From positions 44,202 through 108,201 of the forward strand of contig NZ_JAUSRF010000016.1 of the NCBI RefSeq assembly GCF_030811685.1: a stretch of 64,000 nucleotides of DNA, read 5' to 3'. Origin of the DNA: Neorhizobium huautlense (GTDB lineage: Bacteria > Pseudomonadota > Alphaproteobacteria > Rhizobiales > Rhizobiaceae). The notes under the pieces are model-generated. The model was not told where the DNA came from. It made no database searches and was given only the letters and a program-made list of their open reading frames with translations. Below are positions 1-8,183 of the stretch, piece by piece. Each line of letters starts with the position of its first letter. The first letter of the stretch is position 1. The translations under genes and the position numbers were made by a program.

Positions 1-707
1 TCCGCGTAGTGTCGATGGGGCGCGGCATCGAGGGCTCCAAGGCCGGCAAGGCCTATTCGGTCGAACTCTGCGGCGGTACCCATGTCGGCAATACCGGCGA
101 GATCGGTCTCGTGCGCGTTCTTTCCGACAGTCCGGTCGGCGCCGGCGTGCGTCGTATCGAAGCCGTCACGGCGGAAGGCGCGCGTGCCTATCTCGCCGAG
201 CAGGATGAACGCATGAAGGCGCTCTCCGGCGTGCTGAAGGTTCAGCCGGCAGAGGTTCTCGCCCGCGTCGAAACGCTGGTCGATGAGCGCCGCAAGCTCG
301 AAAAGGAACTGGCGGATGCCAAGCGTCGCCTCGCCATGGGCGGCGGCGGTCAGGGTGATGGCGCTTCCGACATCCGCGAAGTGTCGGGCGTCAAGTTCAT
401 GGGCAAGACGCTTAATGGCATCGACGCCAAGGACCTGAAGGGTCTCGCTGACGAAGGCAAGGCAACGCTTGGTTCGGGCGTGGTGACGCTGATCGGCGTG
501 TCGGAGGACGGCAAGGCAAGTGCTGTCGTCGCCGTCACCGAAGACCTTGTCGGCCGGTTCAGCGCCGTCGATCTGGTGCGCATCGCTTCCGCCGCGCTTG
601 GTGGCAAGGGCGGCGGTGGTCGCCCGGATATGGCGCAGGCCGGTGGCCCGGATGGCGCCAAGGCCGACGAGGCGCTTGAGGCCGTGGCCGCAGCGCTCGG
701 CGCCTGA
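1..707 (+). CDS. alaS: Alanine--tRNA ligase, C-terminal part (5' end outside window)
   Basis: Charges tRNA-Ala with alanine in the cytoplasm and hydrolyses mischarged Ser/Gly-tRNA-Ala. About 235 C-terminal residues are visible; the start lies before the window. The motif ELCGGTHVGNTGEIG supplies the Cys and His that bind zinc in the editing domain. It is followed by a charged helical linker (QDERMKALSG to DAKRRLAMGG) and the Gly-rich C-terminal oligomerisation/tRNA-binding domain (VRIASAALGGKGGGGRPDMAQAGG). The reading frame is intact to the TGA at 705-707, and a strong hairpin terminator follows at once. The family assignment is secure. Confidence 0.97.
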   Translation, partial: RVVSMGRGIEGSKAGKAYSVELCGGTHVGNTGEIGLVRVLSDSPVGAGVRRIEAVTAEGARAYLAEQDERMKALSGVLKVQPAEVLARVETLVDERRKLEKELADAKRRLAMGGGGQGDGASDIREVSGVKFMGKTLNGIDAKDLKGLADEGKATLGSGVVTLIGVSEDGKASAVVAVTEDLVGRFSAVDLVRIASAALGGKGGGGRPDMAQAGGPDGAKADEALEAVAAALGA

Positions 708-712
708 GATTG

Positions 713-737
713 AAGCGGGCCGCAAGGCCCGCTTTTT
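713..737 (+). terminator. Rho-independent terminator after alaS
   Basis: A nine-base stem AAGCGGGCC (713-721) pairs with GGCCCGCTT (726-734) around a GCAA tetraloop, followed by TTT. It lies 6 bases after the alaS stop and 22 bases before ttcA, so ttcA is probably transcribed from its own promoter or by read-through. Confidence 0.88.
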
Positions 738-758
738 CGCTTCAAGAGGACTTTTTCG

Positions 759-1625
759 ATGGGCGTGAACGCCGAGATCTCAGACGAGCTGGAACAGGCA
801 ACCGAAGGGCTGGCTCCGGCACTCTTCAGGGATGCGCCGGACTCGGTGTCTTTCAACAAGCTGCGCAAGCGTTTGCTCCGGCAGGTGCGTCAGGCGCTCG
901 CCGATTTCGATATGCTGAAGGGCCAGAAACGTTGGCTGGTCGGCCTGTCGGGCGGCAAGGATTCCTATTCGCTTCTTGCCATCCTGCTCGATCTGCAATG
1001 GCGCGGCCTGCTGCCGGTGGAACTGGTCGCCTGCAATCTCGACCAGGGCCAGCCGAATTTTCCAAAACACATTCTGCCGGAATATCTCGCTTCGATCGGC
1101 GTCAAACACCGCATCGAATACCGCGATACCTATTCCATCGTGAAGGAAAAGGTGCCTGCCGGCGCCACCTATTGTTCGCTCTGTTCGCGCCTGCGCCGTG
1201 GCAACCTTTACCGCGTGGCGCGCGAAGAAGGCTGCGATGCGCTGGTGCTCGGCCATCACCGCGACGACATTCTCGAAACCTTCTTCATGAACTTTTTCCA
1301 CGGTGGCCGCCTGGCCGCCATGCCGGCAAAACTTCTGAATGACGAAGGCGATGTCATGGTGTTGCGGCCCTTGGCCTATTGCGCCGAAGAAGACCTGACA
1401 AAATTTTCCGCTGCCATGCAGTTCCCCATCATCCCCTGCGATCTCTGCGGTTCGCAAGACGGTCTGGAGCGCAATGCGATGAAGGCGATGCTGTCGGGCA
1501 TCGAACAGCGCATGCCAGGCCGTAAGGATACGATGCTGCGCGCACTCTCGCATGTGAACCCGTCGCATCTTCTCGATACCGGACTTTTTGATTTCAGCAA
1601 TCTGATGACCGCCGAAAGGAAGTAA
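759..1625 (+). CDS. ttcA: tRNA 2-thiocytidine(32) synthetase TtcA
   Basis: Adds sulfur to C32 of certain tRNAs with ATP and a [4Fe-4S] cluster. The 288-residue protein has the PP-loop SGGKDS at residues 64-69 for ATP binding and adenylation, the pair C139/C142 (YCSLCSR) and a third cluster site in CDLCGSQ (C227, C230), plus LGHHRDD near 165. This is the expected TtcA layout, with the cluster cysteines kept. The ATG follows AGAGGA in the short gap after alaS. The next gene starts two bases after the stop, so the two are probably co-transcribed. Confidence in the function is high because every motif is present. Confidence 0.94.
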   Translation: MGVNAEISDELEQATEGLAPALFRDAPDSVSFNKLRKRLLRQVRQALADFDMLKGQKRWLVGLSGGKDSYSLLAILLDLQWRGLLPVELVACNLDQGQPNFPKHILPEYLASIGVKHRIEYRDTYSIVKEKVPAGATYCSLCSRLRRGNLYRVAREEGCDALVLGHHRDDILETFFMNFFHGGRLAAMPAKLLNDEGDVMVLRPLAYCAEEDLTKFSAAMQFPIIPCDLCGSQDGLERNAMKAMLSGIEQRMPGRKDTMLRALSHVNPSHLLDTGLFDFSNLMTAERK

Positions 1626-1627
1626 AC

Positions 1628-2455
1628 TTGCCTGACATGCCCGTTGACGTCTCCGCTCTTGCCGATCTTTTGAGCCGCGCCGCCAAGGCCGAAATCCTGC
1701 CGCGCTTCCGCCGTCTGGGCGGCGATGACGTGCGTTCGAAAAGCGAGCCCACCGATCTGGTGACGGAGGCCGACGAGGCCGCCGAGCGGATGATGAAGCG
1801 GGAAATGGCGGAACTCGCCCCGAACGCGTTGTTTATCGGTGAAGAATCGGTGGCCGCAGATCCGTCGCTTCTGGAAAAACTGAAGGATGCCGAACTGGCG
1901 GTGATCGTCGATCCGGTCGACGGCACGTTCAATTTCGCCTCGGGCATTCCGGCTTTCGGCGTCATGGCCTCGGTCGTCTGGAAGGGCGAAACGGTGGCCG
2001 GCATCATCTACGATCCGATGGGCGACGACTGGGTAATGGCGGAAAAGGGCGCGGGCGCCTTCCTGCGCCGTCCGGATGGTGATGCTGTGCGTCTGAACGT
2101 GTCCGAACCACGTCCGCTGGATGCTATGATCGGCATGGCTTCCGCCGGCTATTTTTATGGCGAACAGCGTGAAAAGGTGTTGGGCAATCTGGCCAAGGTG
2201 CGGTTCTTCGCCAACTATCGCTGCGCAGCACACGAGTATCGCACCTTTGCCGGTGGCCATGTGCAGTTCATGATCTACAACAAGCTGATGCCCTGGGATC
2301 ATCTCGCCGGTGCGCTTATCGCTACCGAGGCCGGCGGATACGTTCGCCGTCTGGATGGGTCGGTTTACGAACCACACCAGTTTGAGGGCGGCCTGCTGGT
2401 CGCAACCGACCCGGACAGCTGGAAAACCCTGCACGAACAGATTTTTGTCGCCTGA
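1628..2455 (+). CDS. Inositol monophosphatase family phosphatase
   Basis: A Mg2+-dependent phosphatase of the IMPase/HisN/CysQ fold, 275 residues. The metal-binding motifs are GEES (71-74), DPVDGT (95-100) and WDHLAG near the C-terminus. Substrate cannot be read from sequence: histidinol phosphate, inositol phosphate or 3'-phosphoadenosine phosphate are all possible in this family. The start is uncertain. A TTG at 1628 has AAGGAAG five bases upstream, whereas the ATG at 1637 lies too far from it, so TTG is preferred on spacing. It sits two bases after ttcA and is closed by a strong terminator. Confidence 0.88.
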   Translation: MPDMPVDVSALADLLSRAAKAEILPRFRRLGGDDVRSKSEPTDLVTEADEAAERMMKREMAELAPNALFIGEESVAADPSLLEKLKDAELAVIVDPVDGTFNFASGIPAFGVMASVVWKGETVAGIIYDPMGDDWVMAEKGAGAFLRRPDGDAVRLNVSEPRPLDAMIGMASAGYFYGEQREKVLGNLAKVRFFANYRCAAHEYRTFAGGHVQFMIYNKLMPWDHLAGALIATEAGGYVRRLDGSVYEPHQFEGGLLVATDPDSWKTLHEQIFVA

Positions 2456-2477
2456 CGCGGAGATCTCGTTCATAAAC

Positions 2478-2520
2478 AAAAAAAGGCCCGGACATCATCG
2501 CGATGTCCGGGCCTTTTTTT
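2478..2520. terminator. Bidirectional terminator between convergent genes
   Basis: A fourteen-base perfect stem, AAGGCCCGGACATC (2483-2496) and GATGTCCGGGCCTT (2502-2515), with loop ATCGC. It has an A run on the left and a T run on the right, so it works for the phosphatase gene on + and the transporter gene on -. Confidence 0.95.
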
Positions 2521-2538
2521 GTTTTCAGTCAGACTTGA

Positions 2539-3795
2539 TCACACCGGCGGGTTATGCGGGTGGAACAGCTTTCCCTTTTCCGCGATCAGCACGAAGATAA
2601 GGCCGGCGATCGAGACGATGAAGAAACCGGCAACCATCGGCAAGGCCGTGCCGTCGAAGGACTGGCCGATCACGGCGCCGATCGACGCGCCGCCGATCGT
2701 ACCCATGAAACCAAGCACGGAGGAGGCGGTACCCGCCACGTGGCCGAGTGGTTCCATGGCCAGCGAGTTGAAGTTCGAGCCGATCCAGCCGAACTGGAAC
2801 ATCGCCAGCGCAAACAGCGTCAGGAACAGCGCGAATGGCATCGGCTGAGGACCAAACATCTGGATCATCAGCCAGATGAAGGTGACGGTGATGAAACCAA
2901 GCAGCGACGCATGCGAGAGCTTGCGCATGCCGAAACGACCGACCAGACGAGCGTTGAGGAAGGACGACAGCGACATGAAGACGGCAACGGCTGCGAAGGC
3001 GACCGGGAACCATACGCCGAGACCGTAGATCTGGTTATAGACCTGTTCAGCCGAATTGATGAAACCGAACAGCGCGCCGAAAATGAACGTGCTGGCAATC
3101 GTGTAGCAGAGCGACACGCGGTTGGTCAGCACGATACGGAAACCGGCAAGCACCGAGGACACGGTGAAAGGGCGAACGTCCTCGGCATGCAGGGTTTCGG
3201 GAAGGCGCTTGTACATCCAGAAGACGACAGCGAGTGCGCCGGCCGCCATGAAGACGAAGATCAGGTGCCAGTCGCCGAACAGCAGGATCAACTGGCCGGT
3301 ACCGGGCGCGATGACCGGAACGACCATGAAGACCATCATGATCAGCGACATGACTTCCGCCATGGCGCGGCCGCCGTAAACGTCTCGGACGATGGAAATG
3401 GTGATGACGCGGGTTGCGGCAGAACCGATGCCCTGGATGAAGCGCAGGACCAGAAGAGCGGTGAAGGACGGCACGGCAAGCAGGCCGACCACCGCCAGCG
3501 ACGAAAGGATATAGATGGTCAGGCCGACGATGATCGGCTTGCGGCGACCGAAACGGTCGGAGATCGGTCCGTAGAAAAGCTGTGCGATGCCGAAGCCGAA
3601 CAGATAGGCCGAGACGACATACTGGCGGTGGTTCTCGTTGACGACGTCAAGCGAGGCGCCAATCTGCTGCAGACCGGGAAGCATGATGTCAATGGCAAGC
3701 GCATTGAGAGCCATCAGCATGGCCATGAGGGCAATGAATTCGACCTTGCCCATGCCCTTGAGGCGGTCGGGCGTGGATTGTGAAGGTTTTGTCAC
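2539..3795 (-). CDS. Bcr/CflA-family MFS drug efflux transporter
   Basis: An inner-membrane major facilitator superfamily exporter, 418 residues with about 12 hydrophobic segments. The first starts near residue 18 with the DIMLPGL motif typical of Bcr/CflA proteins, and MFS motif A (GPISDRFGRRKP) lies at about 76-87 in the loop between TM2 and TM3. Family members export bicyclomycin, chloramphenicol or small metabolites. The substrate here is unknown. It is the last gene of a minus-strand run after the glutaredoxin gene, with a hairpin in between, so it may be transcribed separately. Confidence 0.9.
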   Translation of the reverse strand: MTKPSQSTPDRLKGMGKVEFIALMAMLMALNALAIDIMLPGLQQIGASLDVVNENHRQYVVSAYLFGFGIAQLFYGPISDRFGRRKPIIVGLTIYILSSLAVVGLLAVPSFTALLVLRFIQGIGSAATRVITISIVRDVYGGRAMAEVMSLIMMVFMVVPVIAPGTGQLILLFGDWHLIFVFMAAGALAVVFWMYKRLPETLHAEDVRPFTVSSVLAGFRIVLTNRVSLCYTIASTFIFGALFGFINSAEQVYNQIYGLGVWFPVAFAAVAVFMSLSSFLNARLVGRFGMRKLSHASLLGFITVTFIWLMIQMFGPQPMPFALFLTLFALAMFQFGWIGSNFNSLAMEPLGHVAGTASSVLGFMGTIGGASIGAVIGQSFDGTALPMVAGFFIVSIAGLIFVLIAEKGKLFHPHNPPV

Positions 3796-3859
3796 AGCGT
3801 TTCCTAAACAACGTGAAAGGCGCCGTGGATGCGGCGCCTTCTGATATATGCAATTCTAA

Positions 3860-3880
3860 AACCGGGGCGGCTAAGCCCCG
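3860..3880 (-). terminator. Terminator after the glutaredoxin gene
   Basis: Read on the minus strand, CGGGGC (3880-3875) pairs with GCCCCG (3868-3863) and is followed by GTTTTAG. It lies a few bases after the grxD stop. A second inverted repeat without a T tract, AAGGCGCC/GGCGCCTT, lies nearby at 3817-3840. Confidence 0.6.
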
Positions 3881-3884
3881 AAAA

Positions 3885-4217
3885 TCAGGCCGCGCGGACG
3901 GCGATACCCTGTTCCTCGAGCTGCGTCTTCAGCTCGCCGGACTGGAACATTTCGCGGATGATGTCACAGCCGCCGACGAATTCGCCCTTGATGTAGAGCT
4001 GCGGGATGGTCGGCCAGTTGGAATAGTCCTTGATGCCCTGACGCAGGTCACCATCAGCGAGCACGTTGATGCCCTTGTAGTCGAGGCCGAGGTAATCCAG
4101 AATCTGGACGACCTGACCGGAAAAACCACACTGCGGGAACTGCGGGGTACCCTTCATGAAGAGGACCACATCGTTGGTCTTCACTTCGTTGTCGATGAAA
4201 TCGTTGATTCCGCTCAT
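3885..4217 (-). CDS. grxD: Monothiol CGFS glutaredoxin (Grx4/GrxD)
   Basis: A small cytosolic protein that holds a bridging [2Fe-2S] cluster and passes it to apo-proteins, often together with BolA proteins. The 110 residues give one thioredoxin fold with KGTPQFPQCGFS, the active cysteine being C30 in CGFS, then WPTIPQLYIKGEFVGGCDI, which is the TVP/cis-Pro and glutathione-binding region. It lies two genes after the BolA gene on the same strand, a very common and functional pairing. Length and motifs are normal. Confidence 0.95.
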   Translation of the reverse strand: MSGINDFIDNEVKTNDVVLFMKGTPQFPQCGFSGQVVQILDYLGLDYKGINVLADGDLRQGIKDYSNWPTIPQLYIKGEFVGGCDIIREMFQSGELKTQLEEQGIAVRAA

Positions 4218-4347
4218 GTCTCAAATCCTTTCACGCGCGGGTTCAAGGGCCGCGGTGTTCTGTGTTGTGCCTTTGATAGCAAGCTCCCCGCCGGATTTCC
4301 AGCGCAGAAGCGTGTAGATGCATGTAATTTGCAAAGAGTGCACCGCT

Positions 4348-4590
4348 TCAGCGGCTGCGCTGCTTGCTGCGGCTCGCCGTGGTGCGGCGGCGGCTCACCT
4401 GCTTGCGGGCAGGCTTGGCGGTCTTCGGCTTCGCCTTGCGGGTAAAACGCCCGGTCGTGGAAGAGCGGGTGGCCGATTTGGCCTGGCGTTTCTTGCGTTT
4501 CGAAGCGGTGCGCCCATGCGACTTGCCGAGCAACTCCTTGACGACGCTTTCGACGACACCCGATACGATCTGGTTGATCAGGTTCGCCAT
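4348..4590 (-). CDS. Small Lys/Arg-rich protein between bolA and grxD
   Basis: I do not recognise a named family. The 80-residue product has an N-terminal helix that looks amphipathic (MANLINQIVSGVVESVVKEL) followed by a roughly 55-residue tail almost wholly of Lys, Arg, Ala, Ser and Thr, like the tail of histone H1. It is probably real: it begins four bases after the BolA stop on the same strand. The tail suggests nucleic acid or acidic-surface binding, which is inference only. A role in the neighbouring Grx4/BolA Fe-S pair is possible but unproven. Confidence 0.7.
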   Translation of the reverse strand: MANLINQIVSGVVESVVKELLGKSHGRTASKRKKRQAKSATRSSTTGRFTRKAKPKTAKPARKQVSRRRTTASRSKQRSR

Positions 4591-4594
4591 GTCA

Positions 4595-4828
4595 TCACTT
4601 CGGTGCCGAGGTCTGTAATGCGAGAGCGTGAAGCACGCCGCCCATATTGCCCTTCAATGCCTCGTAGACCATCTGGTGCTGCTGCACACGCGACTTGCCG
4701 CGAAAGGCTTCAGCCACCACTTCGGCGGCGTAATGATCGCCGTCTCCGGCCAGATCACGAATGGTGACGGTTGCGCCGGGGATGCCGGCCTTGATCATGT
4801 CCTCGATATCGCCTGGGCGCATGGGCAT
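4595..4828 (-). CDS. BolA family protein
   Basis: A 77-residue BolA-fold protein. Motifs are MRPGDIEDMIKAGIPGATV at the start, a GDGDHYAAEVVAEAF core and the conserved RVQQHQMVYEAL helix with the cluster-ligand His. BolA proteins bind monothiol glutaredoxins through a shared [2Fe-2S] cluster and act in Fe-S trafficking and iron sensing. The CGFS glutaredoxin gene just downstream on the same strand supports this role. Short size and the MRPGDIE start are closer to the IbaG/BolA2 type than to BolA1. Confidence 0.92.
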   Translation of the reverse strand: MPMRPGDIEDMIKAGIPGATVTIRDLAGDGDHYAAEVVAEAFRGKSRVQQHQMVYEALKGNMGGVLHALALQTSAPK

Positions 4829-4940
4829 GCGAAACTATCCTTCATTCTTGGCGGCGATGGTGCCGCGATGAGTTTAGATTGCCTCAAAGAAAGGCCATGG
4901 TCAAAGCATCAACGACGCTTTCCTCAGTCAAAGAACAAGC

Positions 4941-5642
4941 TTATCGGCGGCGATCAAGCGAAGTCTGCAATCGCTGCAGCAGCGCGCCGGCGTTCTCGCA
5001 GATGGCCTGCCAGACCCTGGCCTGAAAGCTTGTCTTCAACATCCAGGCGCTGCTGAGAAGCAGGCCGATGTAAGCGACCAGTTCGCTGATTTCCTCAAGC
5101 GATTCAAATTCCAGTTCCTCGAAAACCTCGCCGGTGACGAGAAGGCCCGCGACAAACACGAGGGGCCAGGAAAAGGCTGGATGCATCATTCGCAGCAATG
5201 CTGCCGGGCTGGCTCGGTACATGATGGCGGCATGCAGAAGAAGCAGGAGGCCACAGACTGTGGGAACAATTCTGTGCGCTTCGCGCGGCACGCAGGCCAG
5301 CAAAATATCCGGCCGGCAGGACGGTATTTCGCGAACGAAGAAGACAAGACAAAGCAGCGCGGTGGTGGTGGCAACAAAGCGCCCCGCAGGGCGCAGTCGC
5401 ACAGCCGCGAGTATTGCCAATATGCTCGCGGCGCACAGTGCGATGACCTGCAGCGTCTCCAGAACCCCGTTTTCGCCGTAGAGCATGTCGTCGCCAACGC
5501 CGAAAATCCGCAGCGTCATGATAACGACCATACAAGACACCAGGCCGGAGACCAGCGTATCGACAAGCAGTCGCGGATACGGCCAGAAATGGGTTGGGTT
5601 AAACACGAAAATCTGCAGTTGCTTCAAAAAGGACCGGGGCAT
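4941..5642 (-). CDS. Polytopic membrane protein of unknown function
   Basis: Not recognised. The 233 residues show about six hydrophobic segments (roughly 27-47, 62-81, 88-104, 125-142, 157-171 and 185-203). Acidic or charged residues sit at membrane edges: YGENGVLETLQ before TM2, FVREIPSC after TM3, and the very acidic GEVFEELEFESLEEISE before the last TM. Such conserved-looking intramembrane acids may mean a catalytic or metal site, but no function can be given. Four cysteines lie in or near TMs 3-4. It is alone between purL and the BolA gene. Confidence 0.72.
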   Translation of the reverse strand: MPRSFLKQLQIFVFNPTHFWPYPRLLVDTLVSGLVSCMVVIMTLRIFGVGDDMLYGENGVLETLQVIALCAASILAILAAVRLRPAGRFVATTTALLCLVFFVREIPSCRPDILLACVPREAHRIVPTVCGLLLLLHAAIMYRASPAALLRMMHPAFSWPLVFVAGLLVTGEVFEELEFESLEEISELVAYIGLLLSSAWMLKTSFQARVWQAICENAGALLQRLQTSLDRRR

Positions 5643-5724
5643 TGCCGACTGCTAAAGGTGATGCAGGTTTTTCGAGGTCGTCACTGAAACTTGTGGCGTT
5701 GGTCTCGATCTTAACTGCGGAAAC

Positions 5725-5758
5725 AAAAAAAGCGCCACGGCTATGATGCCGCGGCGCC
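5725..5758 (-). terminator. Terminator of purL
   Basis: On the minus strand a ten-base stem, GCGCCGCGGC (5757-5748) with GCCGTGGCGC (5741-5732), is followed by TTTTTTTGTTT. The one imperfect pair is a G-U wobble only when read on the minus strand, which fixes the direction. Confidence 0.9.
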
Positions 5759-5842
5759 ATCTGCTCCGGTTGTAGGCCCGGATTGTTCCGGGTGCAACCT
5801 TTATGACAATTTCACGAACGGTTGTGTTCTGTCCGAACCCGC

Positions 5843-8050
5843 TCAGTTCATGAAGCCCGGGAACCAGCCTTCATGTGCCGCGCCAAGATCGGCGACGGAG
5901 ACGTTGACGAGGTCGTCGATGACAACCGCATCACCGCCGACAGTGCCGAGCGCACGGAACGGAACACCGGCGCCTTCGGCATTGGCCTGCAGGAAGTTGG
6001 CGAGATCGGCAGGTACTGCCAGAACGTAACGCGCCTGGTCTTCACCGAAGAGCAGCGCATGGGCCAGACCGCGGCTGTCCTTGAGGCTGACATTGAGGCC
6101 CTTGCCCGAGGACATGGCCATTTCGGCCAGCGCCAGAGCGAGGCCGCCCGACGAGATGTCGTGGCAGGCGGTGACCTGGCCGTTGCGGATCGCCGAACGG
6201 ACGAAATCGCCATGGCGACGTTCGGCCGACAGATCGACTTCCGGGGCGGGGCCTTCGGTCGAGCCGAGGATGTCGCGCAGATAGATGGACGAGCCGAGAT
6301 GGCTGCCGTCCACACCGATCATGATCAGCTTGTCGCCGTCATTGGCCGTGCCGATCTTGGCCATTTTCGACCAGTCGGGCAGCAGGCCGACGCCGGCAAT
6401 GGTCGGGGTCGGCAGAATGGCGACGCCATTGGTCTCGTTGTAGAGCGAAACGTTGCCGGAGACGATCGGGAAGTCGAGTGCCTTGCAGGCCTCGCCGATG
6501 CCCTTGATGGCGCCGACCAGCTGGCCCATGATTTCCGGCTTTTCCGGGTTGCCGAAATTGAGGTTGTCGGTGGCCGCCAGCGGCTCTGCGCCGGTGGCGG
6601 TGATGTTACGCCAGCATTCGGCAACCGCCTGCTTGCCGCCTTCGAACGGATCGGCTTCGACATAACGCGGGGTGACGTCGGAGGAGAAGGCGAGGCCCTT
6701 GGTGGCATGGCCTTCGACGCGCACCACGCCGGCGTCGCCGCCCGGATGCTGCAGCGAATTGCCCTGGATGAACGTGTCATACTGTTCGTAGACCCAGCGA
6801 CGGCTGGACTGGTTCGGCGAGCCGACCAGCTTGATCAGTGCATCATTGTAATCGGCCGGGGCCTGAACTTCCGAGGCGGGCAGGGCGGCGCGGCGCGCTG
6901 TTTCCACCCACGGACGATCGTATTCCGGAGCCTCGTCTCCGAGTTCCTTGATCGGCAGGTTGGCAACTTCCTCGCCCTGATGGATGACGCGGAAGCGCAG
7001 GTCGTCCGTGGTCTTGCCGACGATGGCGAAGTCGAGACCCCACTTGACGAAGATCGCCTTGGCAACCTCTTCCTTGGAGGGTTCGAGAACCATGAGCATG
7101 CGCTCCTGGCTTTCCGACAGCATCATTTCATAAGCCGTCATGCGGTCTTCGCGCACCGGAACCGTGTCGAGCAGCAATTCGATGCCGAGACCGCCCTTGG
7201 CACCCATTTCAACGGCCGAGCAGGTGAGTCCGGCGGCACCCATGTCTTGGATGGCGATGACGGCGCCGGTCTGCATCAGCTCAAGGCAGGCTTCCAACAG
7301 GCACTTTTCGGTGAAGGGATCGCCGACCTGAACGGTGGGACGCTTTTCCTCGATCGATTCGTCGAATTCGGCCGATGCCATGGTCGCACCGCCGACGCCG
7401 TCACGACCCGTCTTTGCACCCAGATAAACGACCGGAAGGCCAACGCCTTTGGCTTCGGACAGGAAGATTCCGTCTGCCTTGGCGAGACCGGCTGCAAAGG
7501 CGTTGACGAGGATGTTGCCGTTATAGCGTTCGTCGAACTCGACTTCACCGCCAACAGTCGGAACACCGAACGAGTTGCCGTAACCGCCGACACCTGCAAC
7601 GACGCCGGAAACCAGGTGCTTTGTCTTCGGGTGATCCGGTGCGCCAAAACGCAGGGCGTTCATGGCTGCAATCGGGCGTGCACCCATGGTGAAAACGTCG
7701 CGCAGAATGCCGCCAACGCCGGTCGCCGCACCCTGATAGGGCTCGATATAGGACGGGTGGTTGTGGCTTTCCATCTTGAAGACGACGACGTCGCCATCAT
7801 CGATATCGACAACACCGGCATTTTCGCCCGGACCTTGAACGACGCGCGGACCCTTGGTCGGCAGTGTGCGCAGCCACTTCTTGGAAGACTTGTAGGAGCA
7901 GTGCTCGTTCCACATGGCGGAGAAGATGCCGAGCTCGGTAAAGGTCGGTTCACGACCGATAAGGTCGAGGATCCGCTGGTATTCGTCGGCCTTCAGGCCG
8001 TGGGATGCGATGAGTTCAGGCGTGATCGGGCGGCTGTTCGAAATCGTCAT
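5843..8050 (-). CDS. purL: Phosphoribosylformylglycinamidine synthase subunit PurL
   Basis: The large (synthetase) subunit of the three-part FGAM synthase, the fourth step of de novo purine synthesis. It uses ATP and ammonia from PurQ, with PurS as linker. The 735-residue protein starts MTISNSRPITPELIASHGL and carries FSAMWNEHCSYKSSK, the AIR-synthase-fold nucleotide motifs and a second such domain (GVDGSHLGSSIYLRDILG). It is the short PurL of bacteria that have separate purS and purQ, both found upstream on the same strand. A lipoprotein gene and a pagL-like gene lie between purQ and purL. Confidence 0.97.
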   Translation of the reverse strand: MTISNSRPITPELIASHGLKADEYQRILDLIGREPTFTELGIFSAMWNEHCSYKSSKKWLRTLPTKGPRVVQGPGENAGVVDIDDGDVVVFKMESHNHPSYIEPYQGAATGVGGILRDVFTMGARPIAAMNALRFGAPDHPKTKHLVSGVVAGVGGYGNSFGVPTVGGEVEFDERYNGNILVNAFAAGLAKADGIFLSEAKGVGLPVVYLGAKTGRDGVGGATMASAEFDESIEEKRPTVQVGDPFTEKCLLEACLELMQTGAVIAIQDMGAAGLTCSAVEMGAKGGLGIELLLDTVPVREDRMTAYEMMLSESQERMLMVLEPSKEEVAKAIFVKWGLDFAIVGKTTDDLRFRVIHQGEEVANLPIKELGDEAPEYDRPWVETARRAALPASEVQAPADYNDALIKLVGSPNQSSRRWVYEQYDTFIQGNSLQHPGGDAGVVRVEGHATKGLAFSSDVTPRYVEADPFEGGKQAVAECWRNITATGAEPLAATDNLNFGNPEKPEIMGQLVGAIKGIGEACKALDFPIVSGNVSLYNETNGVAILPTPTIAGVGLLPDWSKMAKIGTANDGDKLIMIGVDGSHLGSSIYLRDILGSTEGPAPEVDLSAERRHGDFVRSAIRNGQVTACHDISSGGLALALAEMAMSSGKGLNVSLKDSRGLAHALLFGEDQARYVLAVPADLANFLQANAEGAGVPFRALGTVGGDAVVIDDLVNVSVADLGAAHEGWFPGFMN

Positions 8051-8106
8051 GGTCTTCCCTGATGGCGAGGGGCTCTGAATTTGGGGTCTCTTTAGCGTAG
8101 ATACGA

Positions 8107-8139
8107 AAAGGGCGCGACAGGAAAATACCCGTCACGCCC
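8107..8139 (-). terminator. Terminator after the pagL-like gene
   Basis: On the minus strand GGGCGTGACGGG (8139-8128) and CCTGTCGCGCCC (8121-8110) form a twelve-base stem with loop TATTTT, followed by TTTTCG. It separates the pagL-like gene from purL, so purL needs its own promoter in 8051-8105. Confidence 0.88.
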
Positions 8140-8183
8140 CATATCCCACTGCGATGCGCCACATTTGAGCGCGGTATCGCGGA

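Noticed and set aside
2554..3783. Long plus-strand frame opposite the MFS transporter
   Set aside because: Low-complexity Asp/Glu/His/Arg-rich antisense of a membrane protein; no family.
5822..8062. Very long plus-strand frame opposite purL
   Set aside because: It is the antisense of purL. purL has full motifs; the plus frame has none and arises from GC-rich codon bias.
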